DNA of 64,000 nt, from the NCBI RefSeq assembly GCF_016124325.1, contig NZ_WGNY01000012.1, positions 1 to 64,000 of the forward strand, written 5' to 3'. This stretch comes from Phenylobacterium sp. (lineage in GTDB: Bacteria; Pseudomonadota; Alphaproteobacteria; Caulobacterales; Caulobacteraceae). Shown in pieces: positions 25,495-34,633 of this stretch (its first letter is position 1; each line of letters begins with the position of its first letter). The translations under genes and the position numbers were made by a program. The notes below the pieces were generated by a model. It saw only the letters and a list, made by a program, of their open reading frames with translations. It made no database searches and was not told the origin of the DNA.

Positions 25495-27747
25495 CTAAGG
25501 CCCTTTCCGCCGCCGGCCGCGCATCTTGCGCATCTCCTGGGCCTTCTCCGCGCGGGCTTCGGCGCGGATCTCCTTCACCGCGCCCCTGTCGCCGCCCTCG
25601 TCGCCGGTCGAGAGCGCGTCGGCGGCGAACTCCAGGTCGAGCAGCTTCAGGCGCTTGATCTCGTCCCGCATACGGGCCGCTTCCTCGAATTCGAGATTTG
25701 CGGCGGCCTCGCGCATGCGGGCCTCTAGGTCCTTGAGCGTGGTCTTGAAGTTGTCGCCGATGAAGGCCTTGCCCTCCTGGGCGACGCCGGCGCTGACCGT
25801 GACGTGGTCGCTCTCGTAGGGGCTGGCCAGGATGTCCTTGATCTGGCTCTTCACGCTCTCCGGCGTGATGCCGTGTTCGAGGTTGTAGGCCTCCTGCTTC
25901 TCGCGGCGGCGCTTCGTCTCCGCCATGGCCCGCTCCATCGAGCCCGTGACGCTGTCGGCGTAGAGGATCACGCGGCCGTCCACGTTGCGCGCCGCGCGGC
26001 CGATGGTCTGGATCAGCGAGGTCTCCGAGCGCAGGAAGCCCTCCTTGTCGGCGTCGAGGATGGCGACCAGGCCGCACTCGGGGATGTCGAGCCCCTCGCG
26101 CAGCAGGTTGATGCCCACGAGGATGTCGAAGGCGCCCAGCCGCAGGTCGCGGATGATCTCGATGCGCTCCAGGGTGTCGACGTCGGAGTGCATGTAGCGC
26201 ACGCGCAGGCCCTGCTCGTGCATGTACTCGGTCAGGTCCTCGGCCATCTTCTTGGTGAGGACGGTGATCAGGCTGCGGTAGCCCTTGGCCGCCGTCTGGC
26301 GCACCTGGTCGATGACGTCGTCCACCTGGGAGAAGCCGTCCTTGGCGACCGGCTTCACCTCCACCGGCGGGTCGATCAGGCCGGTGGGGCGGATCACCTG
26401 CTCGGCGAAGACGCCGCCGGTGCGCTCCATCTCCCAGGGGCCGGGCGTGGCCGAGACGAACACGCTGTCCGGCCGCATGGCGTCCCACTCCTCGAACTTG
26501 AGCGGGCGGTTGTCGATGCAGGAGGGCAGGCGGAAGCCGTATTCGGCCAGGGTGAACTTGCGCCGATAGTCGCCGCGGTACATGCCGCCGATCTGCGGCA
26601 CCGTCTGGTGGCTCTCGTCGACGAACAGCAGGGCGTTGTCGGGGATGTATTCGAAGAAGGTGGGCGGCGGCTCGCCCGGCCGCCGGCCGGTGAGGTAGCG
26701 GCTGTAGTTCTCGATGCCGGCGCAGGAGCCGGTGGCCTCGATCATCTCGATGTCGAAGGTGGTGCGCTGCTCCAGCCGCTGGGCCTCCAGCAGCTTGCCG
26801 TTGGCGACCAGCCAGTCGAGGCGCTCCTTCAGCTCCGCCTTGATCTGGTTGATGGCCTGGCGGAGCGTCGGGCGGGGCGTGACGTAGTGGCTGTTAGCGT
26901 AGACCTTCACGCCGGCCAGGTCGGTGGTCTTCTTGCCGGTCAGCGGGTCGAACTCGGTGATCGTCTCGATCTCGTCGCCGAACAGGCCGATGCGCCAGGC
27001 GCGATCCTCGTAGTGGGCCGGGAAGATCTCGATGGTGTCGCCGCGCCGCCGGAAGGTCCCGCGCTCGAAGGCCTGGTCGTTGCGCTTGTACTGGAGGGCC
27101 ACCAGGTCCCCCATCAGCTTCTTCTCGTCGATCCGGTCGCCGGGCTTCAGCTGGAAGGTCATGGCCGAGTAGGTCTCGACCGAGCCGATGCCGTAGATGC
27201 AGGAGACCGAGGCCACGACGATGACGTCGTCGCGCTCCAGGATCGCGCGGGTGGCCGAGTGGCGCATCCGGTCGATCTGCTCGTTTATCGAGGAGTCCTT
27301 CTCGATGTAGGTGTCGGTCCGGGGCACGTAGGCCTCGGGCTGGTAGTAGTCGTAGTAGCTGACGAAGAACTCGACCGCGTTCTCCGGGAAGAAGCTCTTG
27401 AACTCGCTGTAGAGCTGGGCCGCCAGCGTCTTGTTCGGGGCCAGGATCAGGGCCGGACGCTGGGTCTCCTCGATGATCTTGGCCATGGTGAAGGTCTTGC
27501 CCGACCCGGTGACGCCCAGCAGCACCTGGTCGCGTTCGCCGGCCTCGGCGCCGGCGGCGAGCTCGGCGATCGCCGTGGGCTGGTCGCCCGCCGGCTGGTA
27601 GGCGGAGGCGAGCTTGAACTTGCGCCCGCCCTCGGATTTCTCGGGCCGGACGGGCCGATGCGGCGTCCACAGCATCGGCATGGTGTTTTCGTCGTAGTCG
27701 AAGGCGGCCGACATGTCGGACACGCCGCCGGAGGAGGCGGGAGGCAT
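25495..27747 (-). CDS. uvrB: Excinuclease ABC subunit B
   Basis: UvrB opens damaged DNA with UvrA and recruits UvrC in nucleotide excision repair. The 750-residue product has the Walker A motif GVTGSGKTF (near residue 75), the beta-hairpin [20 protein letters not shown] (near 125-145), helicase motif DESHQT, the motif VI region QTIGRAARN and a C-terminal UVR domain [13 protein letters not shown]. The tail is Arg/Lys-rich. The ATG at 27747 is the first ATG; an inner ATG at residue 13 (MSAAF) is possible. Confidence 0.97.
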   Translation of the reverse strand: MPPASSGGVSDMSAAFDYDENTMPMLWTPHRPVRPEKSEGGRKFKLASAYQPAGDQPTAIAELAAGAEAGERDQVLLGVTGSGKTFTMAKIIEETQRPALILAPNKTLAAQLYSEFKSFFPENAVEFFVSYYDYYQPEAYVPRTDTYIEKDSSINEQIDRMRHSATRAILERDDVIVVASVSCIYGIGSVETYSAMTFQLKPGDRIDEKKLMGDLVALQYKRNDQAFERGTFRRRGDTIEIFPAHYEDRAWRIGLFGDEIETITEFDPLTGKKTTDLAGVKVYANSHYVTPRPTLRQAINQIKAELKERLDWLVANGKLLEAQRLEQRTTFDIEMIEATGSCAGIENYSRYLTGRRPGEPPPTFFEYIPDNALLFVDESHQTVPQIGGMYRGDYRRKFTLAEYGFRLPSCIDNRPLKFEEWDAMRPDSVFVSATPGPWEMERTGGVFAEQVIRPTGLIDPPVEVKPVAKDGFSQVDDVIDQVRQTAAKGYRSLITVLTKKMAEDLTEYMHEQGLRVRYMHSDVDTLERIEIIRDLRLGAFDILVGINLLREGLDIPECGLVAILDADKEGFLRSETSLIQTIGRAARNVDGRVILYADSVTGSMERAMAETKRRREKQEAYNLEHGITPESVKSQIKDILASPYESDHVTVSAGVAQEGKAFIGDNFKTTLKDLEARMREAAANLEFEEAARMRDEIKRLKLLDLEFAADALSTGDEGGDRGAVKEIRAEARAEKAQEMRKMRGRRRKGP

Positions 27748-27833
27748 GGCGTTCAAGGTAGGCGCTCCGCGATCTTGCCGCTACATCCTCGCAGGCCCCT
27801 GCTGACAGGGGGATGGCAGCATGGGGCCCGCCG

Positions 27834-28922
27834 TCAGGCGGAGCGTCGGCGTCGGCGCTTGGGAGGCGGCTCGGTAAGCGGGCGCGTCCGTTCGACCAGT
27901 TCGTGGCGGAACGCCTCGGCGTGGGTGATCAGGGCGAGGTGGCCCGCGCCCTCGAAGACGACCAGGTCGCAGGCCGGCGCCTTGAGCCTGGGCGCGATCT
28001 CCGTCACCAGGGCCGTCGGCGTCTGCAGGTCGAGGTCGCCTTGCAGGATGATCATCGGGACGTCGAAGGCGACGCCGCGGTCGGCCAGCTTCCAGCCCAT
28101 CAGCTCGTCCCACAGCTGGCCGATGCTGAAGCGGGCGCCGCGCATGAAATCGACCAGGTCCGCCAGGCGGGCGTCCGGCGCCATGACCAGCGTGAGCGGC
28201 AGCTTCGAGAAGACCTCGCGCTCGGCCTTCGGCATGGTCGAGATCAGCGCCTTGCGCTGCCGCGCGAGGCTCTTGAGGTCTGGATAGGGCGGCGGCGGGA
28301 CCGCTTCCAGGCGGCGTGCGCCGCGCTCGTCGCCCTTGGCCCGCAGGCGCATGAGGGTTTCGGCGTAGGAGATGTCCTCGCCGCGGGCCATGTCGACGAC
28401 CTGGCCTGCGCCGACGTAGGCCGCGAAGAGGTCGGGCCGGCGGCGGATCATCTCCACGCCCAGCAGGCTGCCCCAGGAGATTCCGAGCAGGACGATGGGG
28501 CGGCCGAACCGGGCCTTGAGGTCCTCGGCCAGGGCCAGGCCGTCGGCGGTCATCGTGGCGATGCTCAGCGGGCCGGTCCGCTTGGCGCCGTGGCGGCCGA
28601 ACGTGCGGCCCGCGCCGCGCTGGTCCCAGTTGACGACGATGAAGTCGCGGTCCCAGTCGTGGAACGCCTGGTGGGCGAGCTGGGTCATGGAGGTGCCCGG
28701 CCCGCCATGCAGGACCAGCAGGACCGGCTTTTCCAGGTCGCGGCCGCGGAAGGTCACCCACTGCTCGAGGCCATTGAGCGGGAGCCAGATCTTCTCGTCG
28801 ATCCCTTCGGGCAGATAGGCCGCGGCCCGCGCCATGCGCTGCGCGACCGCGCGCAGGCCCAGCGCCGCCGCCAACAGTCCGGCCCCGGCGGCAAGTCCCT
28901 TGATGAGGCCTCGTCCCGCCAC
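27834..28922 (-). CDS. Alpha/beta hydrolase, proline iminopeptidase-like
   Basis: A 362-residue hydrolase with an N-terminal membrane/signal segment (residues about 5-28). The oxyanion motif HGGPGTSM (near 92-99), the WDQRGAGRT strand and the nucleophile GISWGS (Ser near 147) are those of the S33 peptidase/prolyl aminopeptidase group. The catalytic Asp is likely in LQGDLDLQTP. The substrate is not fixed. It is the second gene of a pair, 7 bases after the hydrolase at 28930-29835. Confidence 0.83.
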   Translation of the reverse strand: MAGRGLIKGLAAGAGLLAAALGLRAVAQRMARAAAYLPEGIDEKIWLPLNGLEQWVTFRGRDLEKPVLLVLHGGPGTSMTQLAHQAFHDWDRDFIVVNWDQRGAGRTFGRHGAKRTGPLSIATMTADGLALAEDLKARFGRPIVLLGISWGSLLGVEMIRRRPDLFAAYVGAGQVVDMARGEDISYAETLMRLRAKGDERGARRLEAVPPPPYPDLKSLARQRKALISTMPKAEREVFSKLPLTLVMAPDARLADLVDFMRGARFSIGQLWDELMGWKLADRGVAFDVPMIILQGDLDLQTPTALVTEIAPRLKAPACDLVVFEGAGHLALITHAEAFRHELVERTRPLTEPPPKRRRRRSA

Positions 28923-28929
28923 GCGCCGC

Positions 28930-29835
28930 CTACCTCCGTTCGTTCAGCCAGTCGCGGACGGTGACGTCCACGAGCTCCTGGGCGTCATGTTGCACGAAGT
29001 GGCCGGCCTTGGGGACCATCAGGATCGTCGTGTCGCCGTCGACGTAGTCCCAGGTCCCGGAATGGCCGGCCGCATTCAGCGCGGTGTCCTTCATTCCGTG
29101 GATGACGAGGACGGGGGCCTTCACGCGCTGGGGCGTCTGGGCGGCGGCGACCGGCGCCTGCACGTCGGCGCCCGTGCCGCGCGGGTAGTTGGCGCGGTAG
29201 TAGTTCATCATGGCGGCGAAGTCCGAACGCTTGAAGGCCTCGACGTAGCCCGGCTTCGCGGCGGGGTCCCTGACCCAGCCGGCCAGGCCCTCGGCCGTCA
29301 GCATCTTCTCCGAGCCTTCCTTCTGGAAGTTGCGGGCGTAGTTCGAGCCCTCCTGCTGGGCCTTGTTGGTGGCGAGCTCCCGGGCCATGCCGGCCGGGTG
29401 GGGCACGCTCATGATCACCAGCTTGTCGACCATGTCGGGCAGGTTGAACGCCACCTGCCAAGCGATGGCGGCGCCCCAGTCGTGGCCGATGACGATGGCC
29501 TTCTTCTGGCCCTCGGCGGCGACCACCGCGGCCACGTCGCCGACCAGGTTGGGCATGGCGTAGGCGGCGACGCCCTGCGGCTTGTCGGAGAGGTTGTAGC
29601 CGCGCAGGTCGAGGGCGGCGGTGCGGTAGCCGGCCTTGTTCAGCTCGGCCATCAGAGGCTTCCAGGTGGCCCAGTAGTCGGGAAAGCCGTGGATCATCAC
29701 GACCAGCGGGCCTTCGCCCTCCACGACGTAGTGGATCTTCACCCCGTTGTTGGTCGCGTATTTGTCCGTTGGAGCCGCGTTCGCCGCCGAAGCCACGGCG
29801 AAGGCCGCCGCCAGAGCCATCACCCACCGCAACAT
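28930..29835 (-). CDS. Exported alpha/beta hydrolase, epoxide hydrolase-like
   Basis: A 301-residue protein with a clear signal peptide (LAAAFAVASAANAAPT, cleavage near residue 20). The fold marks are HGFPDYWATWK and the nucleophile elbow GHDWGAAIAW, in which Asp is the nucleophile as in epoxide hydrolases and dehalogenases. GHFVQHDAQE supplies the catalytic His. First gene of a two-hydrolase operon; divergent from the PadR gene. Confidence 0.85.
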   Translation of the reverse strand: MLRWVMALAAAFAVASAANAAPTDKYATNNGVKIHYVVEGEGPLVVMIHGFPDYWATWKPLMAELNKAGYRTAALDLRGYNLSDKPQGVAAYAMPNLVGDVAAVVAAEGQKKAIVIGHDWGAAIAWQVAFNLPDMVDKLVIMSVPHPAGMARELATNKAQQEGSNYARNFQKEGSEKMLTAEGLAGWVRDPAAKPGYVEAFKRSDFAAMMNYYRANYPRGTGADVQAPVAAAQTPQRVKAPVLVIHGMKDTALNAAGHSGTWDYVDGDTTILMVPKAGHFVQHDAQELVDVTVRDWLNERR

Positions 29836-29914
29836 CCCGACCTCCCGCTTTAATTTACGACGTATCTAGCACGGGCGGCGGCGGGGCGCGAAGGGTGTGG
29901 ATACTGTGCGATAG

Positions 29915-29935
29915 ACACTGTTTGTCACACAGTGT
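29915..29935 (+). promoter_or_regulatory. Candidate PadR operator at the start codon
   Basis: ACACTG (29915-29920) is inverted as CAGTGT (29930-29935), with related ATAC/GTAT flanks, and the right arm touches the padR ATG at 29936. PadR-family regulators commonly autorepress by binding such palindromes at their own promoter. No clear ribosome site lies between it and the ATG. Confidence 0.45.
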
Positions 29936-30292
29936 ATGACGCACAGCACGATGCCGACAGACGCCGATATCCTCGAGACCCTTCGCCAGGAGCTGCGGCG
30001 CGGCTCCCTGATCCTGGCGGTGCTCGGCCAGCTCCGCGCCGAGCACTACGGCTACACCCTCCGCAAGGCGCTGGGCGAGGCAGGGGTCGAGATCGAGGAG
30101 GGCGCGCTCTATCCGATGCTGCGCCGCCTTGAGGCCCAGGGCCTGCTGGCCAGCGAGTGGCGCGAGGAAGCGCGGCGCAGGAAGCGCTTCTACCGGCTCT
30201 CGGACGAGGGCCGCGCGGTGCTGGACCGACTGGTCGAGGAGTGGACCCGTCTCAACGCCTCGGTCGACGCCATCCTGAGGACGAAACCATGA
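29936..30292 (+). CDS. PadR-family transcriptional regulator
   Basis: A 118-residue winged-helix regulator. RRGSLILAVLGQLRAEHYGYTLRKAL (about 22-47) and EEGALYPMLRRLEAQGLLASEW (about 57-78) are the PadR core; a C-terminal helix follows for dimerisation. The inner ATG at codon 6 (29951) is an alternative. Its TGA overlaps the next ATG, so it is coupled to a HAAS-type membrane protein, the usual PadR partner. Confidence 0.9.
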   Translation: MTHSTMPTDADILETLRQELRRGSLILAVLGQLRAEHYGYTLRKALGEAGVEIEEGALYPMLRRLEAQGLLASEWREEARRRKRFYRLSDEGRAVLDRLVEEWTRLNASVDAILRTKP

Positions 30293-31245
30293 CCGATTTG
30301 ATCGACCGCTACCTCGCCGCCGTCGCCCGCGACCTGCCCGAGGCCCAGCGCGCCGACATCACCGCCGAGTTGCGGGACGAAATCATGTCCGAGATCGAGG
30401 CCCGCGAGGACGAACTCGGCCGTCCGCTGAGCCGCTCGGAGCTGGAAGCCGACCTCGTCGCCTTCGGCCACCCGCTGGTGGTCGCCGGGCGCTACCGCCG
30501 GACCCGGTATCTGATCGGGCCGGAGGTGTTCCCGTTCTGGTGGGCCGGGCTGCGCGCGGCGTTGTCGGTGGTGGCCGCGCTACATGTGGCGCTGATCATC
30601 CTCGTGATCGTCGGTGGCGAGGCGACCGCACAGGTCGTCGATGGCGCGGCGCCGTCGCTGATTTCCACGCTGATCTTCACCTTCGGCGGGGTCACGCTTG
30701 TCTGTGCGGGCATCGAGCGGTGGGGCAAGCCGCGGTTCCTGGCCCGATGGAAGCCGGCGAACCTGCCGCCCGCGCAGGGCAAGACCCGGTCCCGTTTTGA
30801 GATCCTGGTCGAGATCATGATGGGCTTTGGCGTCCTGCTCTGGTGGACGGGCGTGATCCACTTCCGCAACGTAATGCCGGTTGTGGAGTTGCGCGTGGAT
30901 CTCGCGCCGGTCTGGCGCGTCTGGTTCTGGCCGATCGCCGCCTACTTCACGGGCGAACTGGCTATGAACCTGCATTCACTGCTGCGGCCGGGCCGAGTGC
31001 GTCTGAATCGCATCCTCATGCTCATGCGGAACCTCGTCGGCGCAGCGATCCTCGTCGCCGTGCTGCGCGACGGGCACATCGTGGTCGTGAGCTCGCCGTA
31101 CATTCCGCCGGACGTGCTGACGCAGGTGCAAGCCAACTTCGATCGCGGCTTCCGCGTCGGCCTCGTCGCGACGATCCTGATCTTCCTGTGGCTGTCGGTC
31201 GTCCAAGTCTGGCGGCTGCGACAGCTCCCGAAGGGATCCGACTAG
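30289..31245 (+). CDS. PadR-linked HAAS-domain membrane protein
   Basis: A 318-residue protein. The first 70 residues form the short helical HAAS-type domain that typically accompanies PadR genes (LIDRYLAAVARDLPEAQRADI, then LSRSELEADLVAFGHP). About six membrane segments follow at roughly 82-110, 125-145, 178-198, 208-232, 245-268 and 290-310. Its start overlaps the padR stop (ATGA), so PadR probably controls it. Function unknown. Confidence 0.78.
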   Translation: MTDLIDRYLAAVARDLPEAQRADITAELRDEIMSEIEAREDELGRPLSRSELEADLVAFGHPLVVAGRYRRTRYLIGPEVFPFWWAGLRAALSVVAALHVALIILVIVGGEATAQVVDGAAPSLISTLIFTFGGVTLVCAGIERWGKPRFLARWKPANLPPAQGKTRSRFEILVEIMMGFGVLLWWTGVIHFRNVMPVVELRVDLAPVWRVWFWPIAAYFTGELAMNLHSLLRPGRVRLNRILMLMRNLVGAAILVAVLRDGHIVVVSSPYIPPDVLTQVQANFDRGFRVGLVATILIFLWLSVVQVWRLRQLPKGSD

Positions 31246-31319
31246 AACGTGTGCGCCGCGGTGGCCGTGAGCATGACGACCCCGGCCAGGGTGGCGATAG
31301 CGATGATCAGATGGCGCAT
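31242..31319 (-). CDS. Possible 25-residue membrane peptide
   Basis: An ATG with GGGAG about 8 bases upstream opens a 25-codon frame, MRHLIIAIATLAGVVMLTAT followed by AAHTF, that is a single hydrophobic helix. The stop shares CTAG with the stop of the convergent HAAS protein. Small single-helix peptides of this type occur in bacteria, but chance cannot be excluded at this length. Confidence 0.35.
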   Translation of the reverse strand: MRHLIIAIATLAGVVMLTATAAHTF

Positions 31320-31384
31320 CCTGCGCTCCCGTTCCTCTATCGATCCATACGCAGCAAATCCGGCGCCAGATGCCGCGCGGGGAA

Positions 31385-31582
31385 TCAGCTTCGGGGCTTG
31401 TCCACCGTCTTGCTGACCGCCGTGCCGACCGCCGCGCCCGCCGCTGCGCCGACCGGGCCGCCGACGACCGCCCCGGTGATCGCGCCCGTGGACGCCCGCT
31501 GTTCGACATTGTGCCCGCAGGCGGCGAGCGAAAGAGACGCCGCAGAGGCGGCGGTCAGGGCAAGGATTCGTGCGAGGCGCAT
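31385..31582 (-). CDS. Small glycine-zipper lipoprotein
   Basis: A 65-residue lipoprotein. The signal peptide ends with SLSLAAC (lipobox Cys near residue 21). The mature part is a glycine zipper ITGAVVGGPVGAAAGAAVGTA with a short charged tail. Such proteins sit in the outer membrane as small membrane-inserting lipoproteins. The ATG at 31582 follows GGGAG. Confidence 0.75.
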   Translation of the reverse strand: MRLARILALTAASAASLSLAACGHNVEQRASTGAITGAVVGGPVGAAAGAAVGTAVSKTVDKPRS

Positions 31583-31997
31583 GCGTGTTCTCCCAGGGCT
31601 TCGGCTAGAGAACAGGTCAGCTCGCGCAAGGTTCCGGCAGAAACGCCGTCCGGGCCTCAAGGTAAATCGACGTGGTTTCAGAATAGTTCGGCGTTACCAA
31701 CGGTTGCGGGCCAGACGCTTTGAGGTGGCCAAGAAAACGCCAGAGTTGTCAGGACGCTACGTCGTAAACGCGATCTGCCCCGGTCCGAGGCCGGTGATCG
31801 GCGTTAATGCTGCGGCGCAAAAAAGTCTTGCCAGAACGTTTCCGGCCATTCATACACCGCCCCGATTTTCCGGCGCTCGACCCCCAACGGATCTCGGGTC
31901 TTGCGTGCCGGCGGGCGCTGCCAGCAAGGGCGGGGGCGACCGCGGCGACGGATGAGCGGGGGGCCGCGTAGCCCTCGTCGTTGAGGACCGTTCCGTT
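31583..31997. other. 415-base stretch without a recognised gene
   Basis: Between the lipoprotein and the SleB hydrolase I find no ORF with protein-like composition in any frame, no RNA gene and no strong hairpin. Base composition is a little more AT-rich around 31670-31840, so it may hold both divergent promoters. Confidence 0.5.
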
Positions 31998-33074
31998 TTG
32001 ATGTCTGTATCCAAGGTGCGAGCCGAATGGCCCGCGCTGATGTGCGCCGCTTTGATCGGCTCCGGCGTTGGCCTGGGCCTGGGCGCTTCCTATCTCGCCG
32101 CGGGCATGGCCCGTCACGCCGCGGACCATGCGCGTGGCCAGCAGATGGCCGACGCCGCCGCGGGCGGCTACGCGAGCGCGTTCCTGAACGACCAGGGCCG
32201 CGGCCTGCGCGCCGGCCATGATCTCTACGGCCTGCGTCCGGGTTCGGATGCGGAGACGGTCGCCGAGCGCTTCGCCCAGGGCCGCGGCGCGGCCAAGGCC
32301 AAGCGCCAGTCCGAGCTCCAGTGCCTCACCGCCGCCGTCTACTACGAAGCGCGAGGCGAAGGCCCGCGCGGCCAGGCGGCCGTGGCGCAGGTGGTGATGA
32401 ACCGCGTGAAGCATCCCGCCTTCCCGGCGACGATCTGCGGCGTGGTCTTCCAGGGCGCCGGCCATCGCGGCTGCCAGTTCAGCTTCGCCTGCGACGGCTC
32501 GATGGGGCGCACGCGCGAGGCCGCCGCGTGGGACCGCGCCCGGCGCGTGGCCGCCCGCGCGCTCGCGGGCGCTGTGATGGGCGACGTCGGTTCGGCCACG
32601 CACTTCCACACCACGGCCGTGGCGCCGTCCTGGGGGCCGCAGATGCTGCGGGTGGCCACCGTCGGCGTGCACGTCTTCTACAGGTTCGGGCCGCACCGCG
32701 CGCGCCTGCAGGCGGCGCCGGAGCCGATCATCCAGAAGGCCGTGCTGACCGCGGCGCCGGTGGGCCAGATCGCCGACCTGCGCGTGACGCCGCGGATCGA
32801 GCTGGCGATCGCCTCGACGCTGCAGCCGGTGTCGGGCGGCGAGGCCGCGGCCAAGACGCCCGCCGCGACCCCGAAGGCTGGGGCTCAACCGGCCGGCGGC
32901 GAGGCCGTCGCGCCGAAAGCGAAGCCCGATGCGACGGCCGCCAAGGCCAGGCTCGTTCCCGCCGTTCAGTCCTCCGCGCCCGCGGCCGCCAAGGCGACCG
33001 AAGCGCTGCAGGTCAAAACGCCTCAGCCTGCTGCTGGAGTTGTTTCCGCACAAATGTCGGCGCAAGCCGGCTGA
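31998..33074 (+). CDS. Cell wall hydrolase, SleB type (Hydrolase_2)
   Basis: A 358-residue membrane-anchored murein hydrolase. A hydrophobic segment (about residues 12-35) anchors the protein. The SleB-like domain (about 105-235) has the catalytic VYYEARGEGPRGQAAVAQVV with the Glu, NRVKHPAFPATICGVVFQG, and CQFSFACDGS. The C-terminal 120 residues are Ala/Pro/Lys-rich and probably span the periplasm. A paralogue is at 43224-44432. Its last 62 bases overlap the convergent SDR gene. Confidence 0.87.
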   Translation: MMSVSKVRAEWPALMCAALIGSGVGLGLGASYLAAGMARHAADHARGQQMADAAAGGYASAFLNDQGRGLRAGHDLYGLRPGSDAETVAERFAQGRGAAKAKRQSELQCLTAAVYYEARGEGPRGQAAVAQVVMNRVKHPAFPATICGVVFQGAGHRGCQFSFACDGSMGRTREAAAWDRARRVAARALAGAVMGDVGSATHFHTTAVAPSWGPQMLRVATVGVHVFYRFGPHRARLQAAPEPIIQKAVLTAAPVGQIADLRVTPRIELAIASTLQPVSGGEAAAKTPAATPKAGAQPAGGEAVAPKAKPDATAAKARLVPAVQSSAPAAAKATEALQVKTPQPAAGVVSAQMSAQAG

Positions 33075-33831
33075 GCCATCCCACCTGGCGGGCCCGCCCG
33101 CCGACGAAGTGGTGCAGGCCCTTGCCGTGGACCGCCCTCCAGATCGCGTCGGAGACCATCTCGACGGGATAGACGGTGGTCTTCTGTTCGCGCAGGGAGA
33201 CGCGCAGGTCCTCGTTGCTGGACAGCCGCGCCTTGTCGAGCAGGGGCGTGTCGATGAACCACGGCAGCACACAGCGCACGCCGACGCCGACGCGGGCGAA
33301 CTCGCCCTCCAGCGCCTCCGACAGGCCGCGCACGGCGAACTTGGTGGCCGCGTAGACGCCCATCCGCGGCGGGGCGATCACGCCGGCCACCGAAGCGACG
33401 TTGACGACCAGGGCGCCCGGCGTCGCGGCCAGCAGGTCGAACGCCGCCTGGCAGCCGTTGATCACGCCCTTCAGGTTGACGTCCACCTGCAGGTCGACGT
33501 CGGCGGCCGCCTGCTGTTCCAGATAGCCGCCCTTGGCGACGCCGGCGTTGTTCACGAGCACGTCGAGGCGACCGTCCGTAAGCTTCGCGAACGCCGCCAG
33601 GTCCCGCTTCCAGCCTCCGCGGTCGCGCACGTCGAGCCGGAAGGTCGCGCCATTGTCGGCGCCCACCGCCTCCAGGGCCGCGGCGAGCCCCTTCGAGTCG
33701 ATGTCGGCCAGGCCCACGAACCAGCCGCCGGCCGCGAAGCGCCGGGCGGTGGCCAGGCCGATCCCGCTGGCCGCCCCGGTGATGAAAATGGCGCGGCGAC
33801 CGTCCGCGCGCATGTTCCCGCTTGCCGCCAT
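33013..33831 (-). CDS. Short-chain dehydrogenase/reductase
   Basis: A 272-residue classical SDR. Cofactor loop TGAASGIG (about 18-25), NNAG (near 93), catalytic Ser in VNVASVAG and YAATK (Tyr/Lys near 160). Asp in LADID after the second strand suggests NAD rather than NADP. Substrate unknown. The C-terminal tail RKQLQQQAEAF is coded over the end of the convergent hydrolase gene. Confidence 0.88.
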   Translation of the reverse strand: MAASGNMRADGRRAIFITGAASGIGLATARRFAAGGWFVGLADIDSKGLAAALEAVGADNGATFRLDVRDRGGWKRDLAAFAKLTDGRLDVLVNNAGVAKGGYLEQQAAADVDLQVDVNLKGVINGCQAAFDLLAATPGALVVNVASVAGVIAPPRMGVYAATKFAVRGLSEALEGEFARVGVGVRCVLPWFIDTPLLDKARLSSNEDLRVSLREQKTTVYPVEMVSDAIWRAVHGKGLHHFVGGRARQVGWLSRLAPTFVRKQLQQQAEAF

Positions 33832-33888
33832 GCTGAGTCCCTCTGAAGCTCCACGCTAAACTGCATCCGCCTCAGGAAGGCAAACGGG

Positions 33889-34443
33889 ATGTCCGACGAC
33901 CGCCGCGAGCACCTGGCCCAGGAACTGCTCAACTGCGCCTATGAGAAGCTGACGCCTATCCAGCGCAGCGTCATCGACCTGATCGACAACGAGAAGCCGA
34001 GCGTGGTCAATCCGCGGCTGAAGGTGGACGATCGGACGTTCGGTCAGCGCCTGGCCGACTCGGTGGCGGCGGTCGGCGGCTCGTGGGCCTTCATCATCGG
34101 CTTCGGCGTGGCGCTGGCGATCTGGATGGCCTGGAACGTCCTGGGCAGGTCGACGCACCTGGCCTTCGACCCCTATCCGTTCATCTTCCTCAACCTCATG
34201 CTGTCGATGCTGGCCGCGATCCAGGCCCCCGTCATCATGATGAGCCAGAACCGCGCGGCCCAACGCGATCGCGAGGCGGCCGAGCACGACTACGTGGTCA
34301 ACCTGCGGGCCGAACTGGAGATCATGCACCTGCACGACAAGCTGGACGCCCTGCGCGACCAGCAGATCGTCGACCTGCTCGAACGCCAGGCCGAGGCGAT
34401 CCGGCTGCTGAAGGAACGGCTCCTGCCGCGAGGCGCGGAGTAG
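33889..34443 (+). CDS. DUF1003 membrane protein
   Basis: A 184-residue protein of the DUF1003 family. It has a soluble N-terminus (65 residues), two membrane helices (about 66-88 and 103-122) with the family motif NLMLSMLAAIQAPVIMMSQNR, and a charged coiled-coil C-terminus with heptad-like leucines. Function unknown. A GC-repeat element follows its stop. Confidence 0.85.
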   Translation: MSDDRREHLAQELLNCAYEKLTPIQRSVIDLIDNEKPSVVNPRLKVDDRTFGQRLADSVAAVGGSWAFIIGFGVALAIWMAWNVLGRSTHLAFDPYPFIFLNLMLSMLAAIQAPVIMMSQNRAAQRDREAAEHDYVVNLRAELEIMHLHDKLDALRDQQIVDLLERQAEAIRLLKERLLPRGAE

Positions 34444-34474
34444 GGCGGGCGCCAGCCAGGACCCAGCCAACCCT

Positions 34475-34617
34475 CGTCATTCCGGACGAAGCGCTCGTGA
34501 GAGCGCGTAGATCCGGGATCCAGCCGCACGGCTTCGAAGCCTCGTCATCGCAGCGTCGAGCGAGGAGATGCTGGGTCCCGGATCTTCAGGCGCTGCGCGC
34601 CTTCGTCCGGGATGACG
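34475..34617. repeat. Alphaproteobacterial-type palindromic repeat
   Basis: A 143-bp imperfect palindrome. The outer arms are CGTCATTCCGGACGAAGCG and its inverse (ending GGGATGACG at 34617). Inner arms are AGATCCGGGATCCAGC (34509-34524) and GCTGGGTCCCGGATCT (34570-34585). The CGTCATTCCGGA core is common between genes in alphaproteobacteria. It lies between convergent genes, so may also end transcription. Confidence 0.72.
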
Positions 34618-34633
34618 TGTTGGGAGCTCGAAC

